Positions 62,918-64,000 of a stretch of 64,000 nt of DNA are shown in pieces. Both the position numbers and the translations under genes were made by a program. The stretch spans positions 14,066,995-14,130,994 of the forward strand of contig NC_067132.1 of NCBI RefSeq assembly GCF_021347895.1, read 5' to 3'. The notes under the pieces were generated by a model that did not search any database, had not been told where the DNA came from, and saw nothing but the letters and a program-made list of their open reading frames with translations. Origin of the DNA: Acanthochromis polyacanthus (taxonomy: Eukaryota > Chordata > Actinopteri > Pomacentridae). Numbering within the stretch: the stretch's first letter is position 1; every line of letters begins with the position of its first letter.

Positions 62918-64000
62918 TTTCTGTAAGAGCTGGCCCGGGTTCAAGGCCTGGTTGCTGAACACTGTGTTCATGCCACAGACACAGACAGGCACATACACAC
63001 ACATGCCAACACAGGCTCATGGACACATGCACCAATTTATATTAATAAACACATATACTGTAGTGCAAATGCTCAAGCTTTATACATCAGAGGTCAAACT
63101 GCACAAATACGCATGCTTAGTCTCAGAGATACTAATGCATGCACATATGCACACATGTATTGGGGAAGTTAGGGTCAAATTTTAATCCTAATTTAAAATG
63201 TAAATGCATTATTAACAACTACAAACCAAATGTAATGCTTTACTTCTTACTTACTCAACTTAAATCTGTCAAAGATGCCTTGAAGCAACTCTAAATCCAC
63301 AAAATCCGTTAAACTTTCCTGTCCATCTTTATTGTCCAGAAATGGAAGGTTGTATTTTATCACATACACATCTATAAACTGACACAGATTTACTGACCAT
63401 CCAGCAGCTACCTCAGCCTCAGTGACGGCACACAGCTCTCAACCCAGGTGTAGTTTTCACAATCTCTTTCGCTTTTCCTCCTCTGATAGAACCGAACCTC
63501 CTTTCCCTACCTCAAGCTCCTGAACCAACACATTGTGGACCAATTATACTGATCTCCCTCCATCAAGCTCCAGTTAAGACAACAAATTAGCTGTCTACAA
63601 ATATCAAAGCAACAGAGAGTCACTGAGATTAGTAATTATATACAATAAATAAAATTGGTATCCTTTGCACTGCTCATTACAAAAAAAAATCTATTAAATC
63701 CCATTAATGTAACTTGTTTCTAAACAATGCGCCAGTGCATTGTACAAAGCCACACACTGGGTTCACACAACACATATGCACAAAGCCAAGACATGCTACA
63801 ACACATTGCACATGGCTGGGAACAGACCAAACCACAAAGCATGAAAGACCACCGACATACATGCATGGATAAGCCAAGCAATGTCAGCCATTAGAATGGA
63901 AATAGATATGCTATTATTGTAAATTTGGCCAATATGTGGACGGTCGGCAGATATAATTGGAGCAGCTTGAAAATGGCATGGATGCACACTGTCTGCGTTG
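62918..64000. other. Non-coding sequence to the window end
   Basis: CA-rich, with short CACACATGC-like phrases. No gene or mobile element recognised. Confidence 0.4.

Noticed and set aside
62492..63185. Long frames across the (GT)n and (CA)n tracts, such as runs of Cys-Val or His-Thr codons
   Set aside because: Dinucleotide repeats are open in several frames by construction. The same applies near 14690, 42972, 43700 and 55100.

Overview
The window reads as a teleost fish chromosome. Three Tc1-type transposons of the kind common in fish, several older relics and MITEs of the same superfamily, a tRNA-headed SINE ending in ATGGATGG repeats, spliced GT-AG exons, and long (CA)n/(TG)n tracts all point that way. 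The species cannot be named from the sequence.

Layout. (1) 1-1811: AT-rich sequence with no gene I can support, probably 5' flank or intron of the next locus. (2) 1812-11765, plus strand: one decayed multi-exon gene, the most interesting object here. Nine exons can be placed, mostly with matching intron phases. In order they encode an IRE1/RNase L-type protein kinase domain, a Ser/Asn-rich then acidic linker, two CxxC zinc knuckles, a tyrosine-recombinase core of the R-K-R-H-Y type (Crypton-like), an acidic tail, and a small Trp-led C-terminal module. The copy carries at least five stop codons, two frameshifts and a transposon in an exon, so it is a pseudogene, but the architecture is readable. 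(3) Its third intron holds a nest of mobile elements: half of a Tc1 element, a CGGBP1-like zinc-finger element with a hAT element inserted in it, and a nearly complete Tc1 element. Another full Tc1 element sits in exon 5. (4) 11766-14800: 3' flank with a four-unit 41-bp tandem repeat, a pair of diverged direct repeats and a (CA)n tract. (5) 14800-64000: a gene-poor stretch. Much of it is AT-rich sequence with TAAT-type motifs that resembles a regulatory desert or the giant intron of a developmental or neural gene. Set in it are an old Tc1-type relic (29.6-30.1 kb), a SINE with target-site duplication (30.8-31.2 kb), a perfect 19-bp hairpin (31.3 kb), a repeat-built block (34.2-37.0 kb), a Tc1-type MITE (44.4 kb) and another Tc1 relic (46.5-47.1 kb). 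(6) One convincing ordinary exon, 56631-56831 on the minus strand, exactly 67 codons with good splice sites. It shows that a large-intron host gene runs through the right part of the window; I do not recognise the protein.

How the parts relate. The kinase and recombinase exons lie on one strand, at short spacing once transposons are removed, with phases that fit at most junctions. The simplest reading is a single gene in which a signalling kinase was joined to a mobile-element recombinase. No search could be run, so family names rest on motif recognition.
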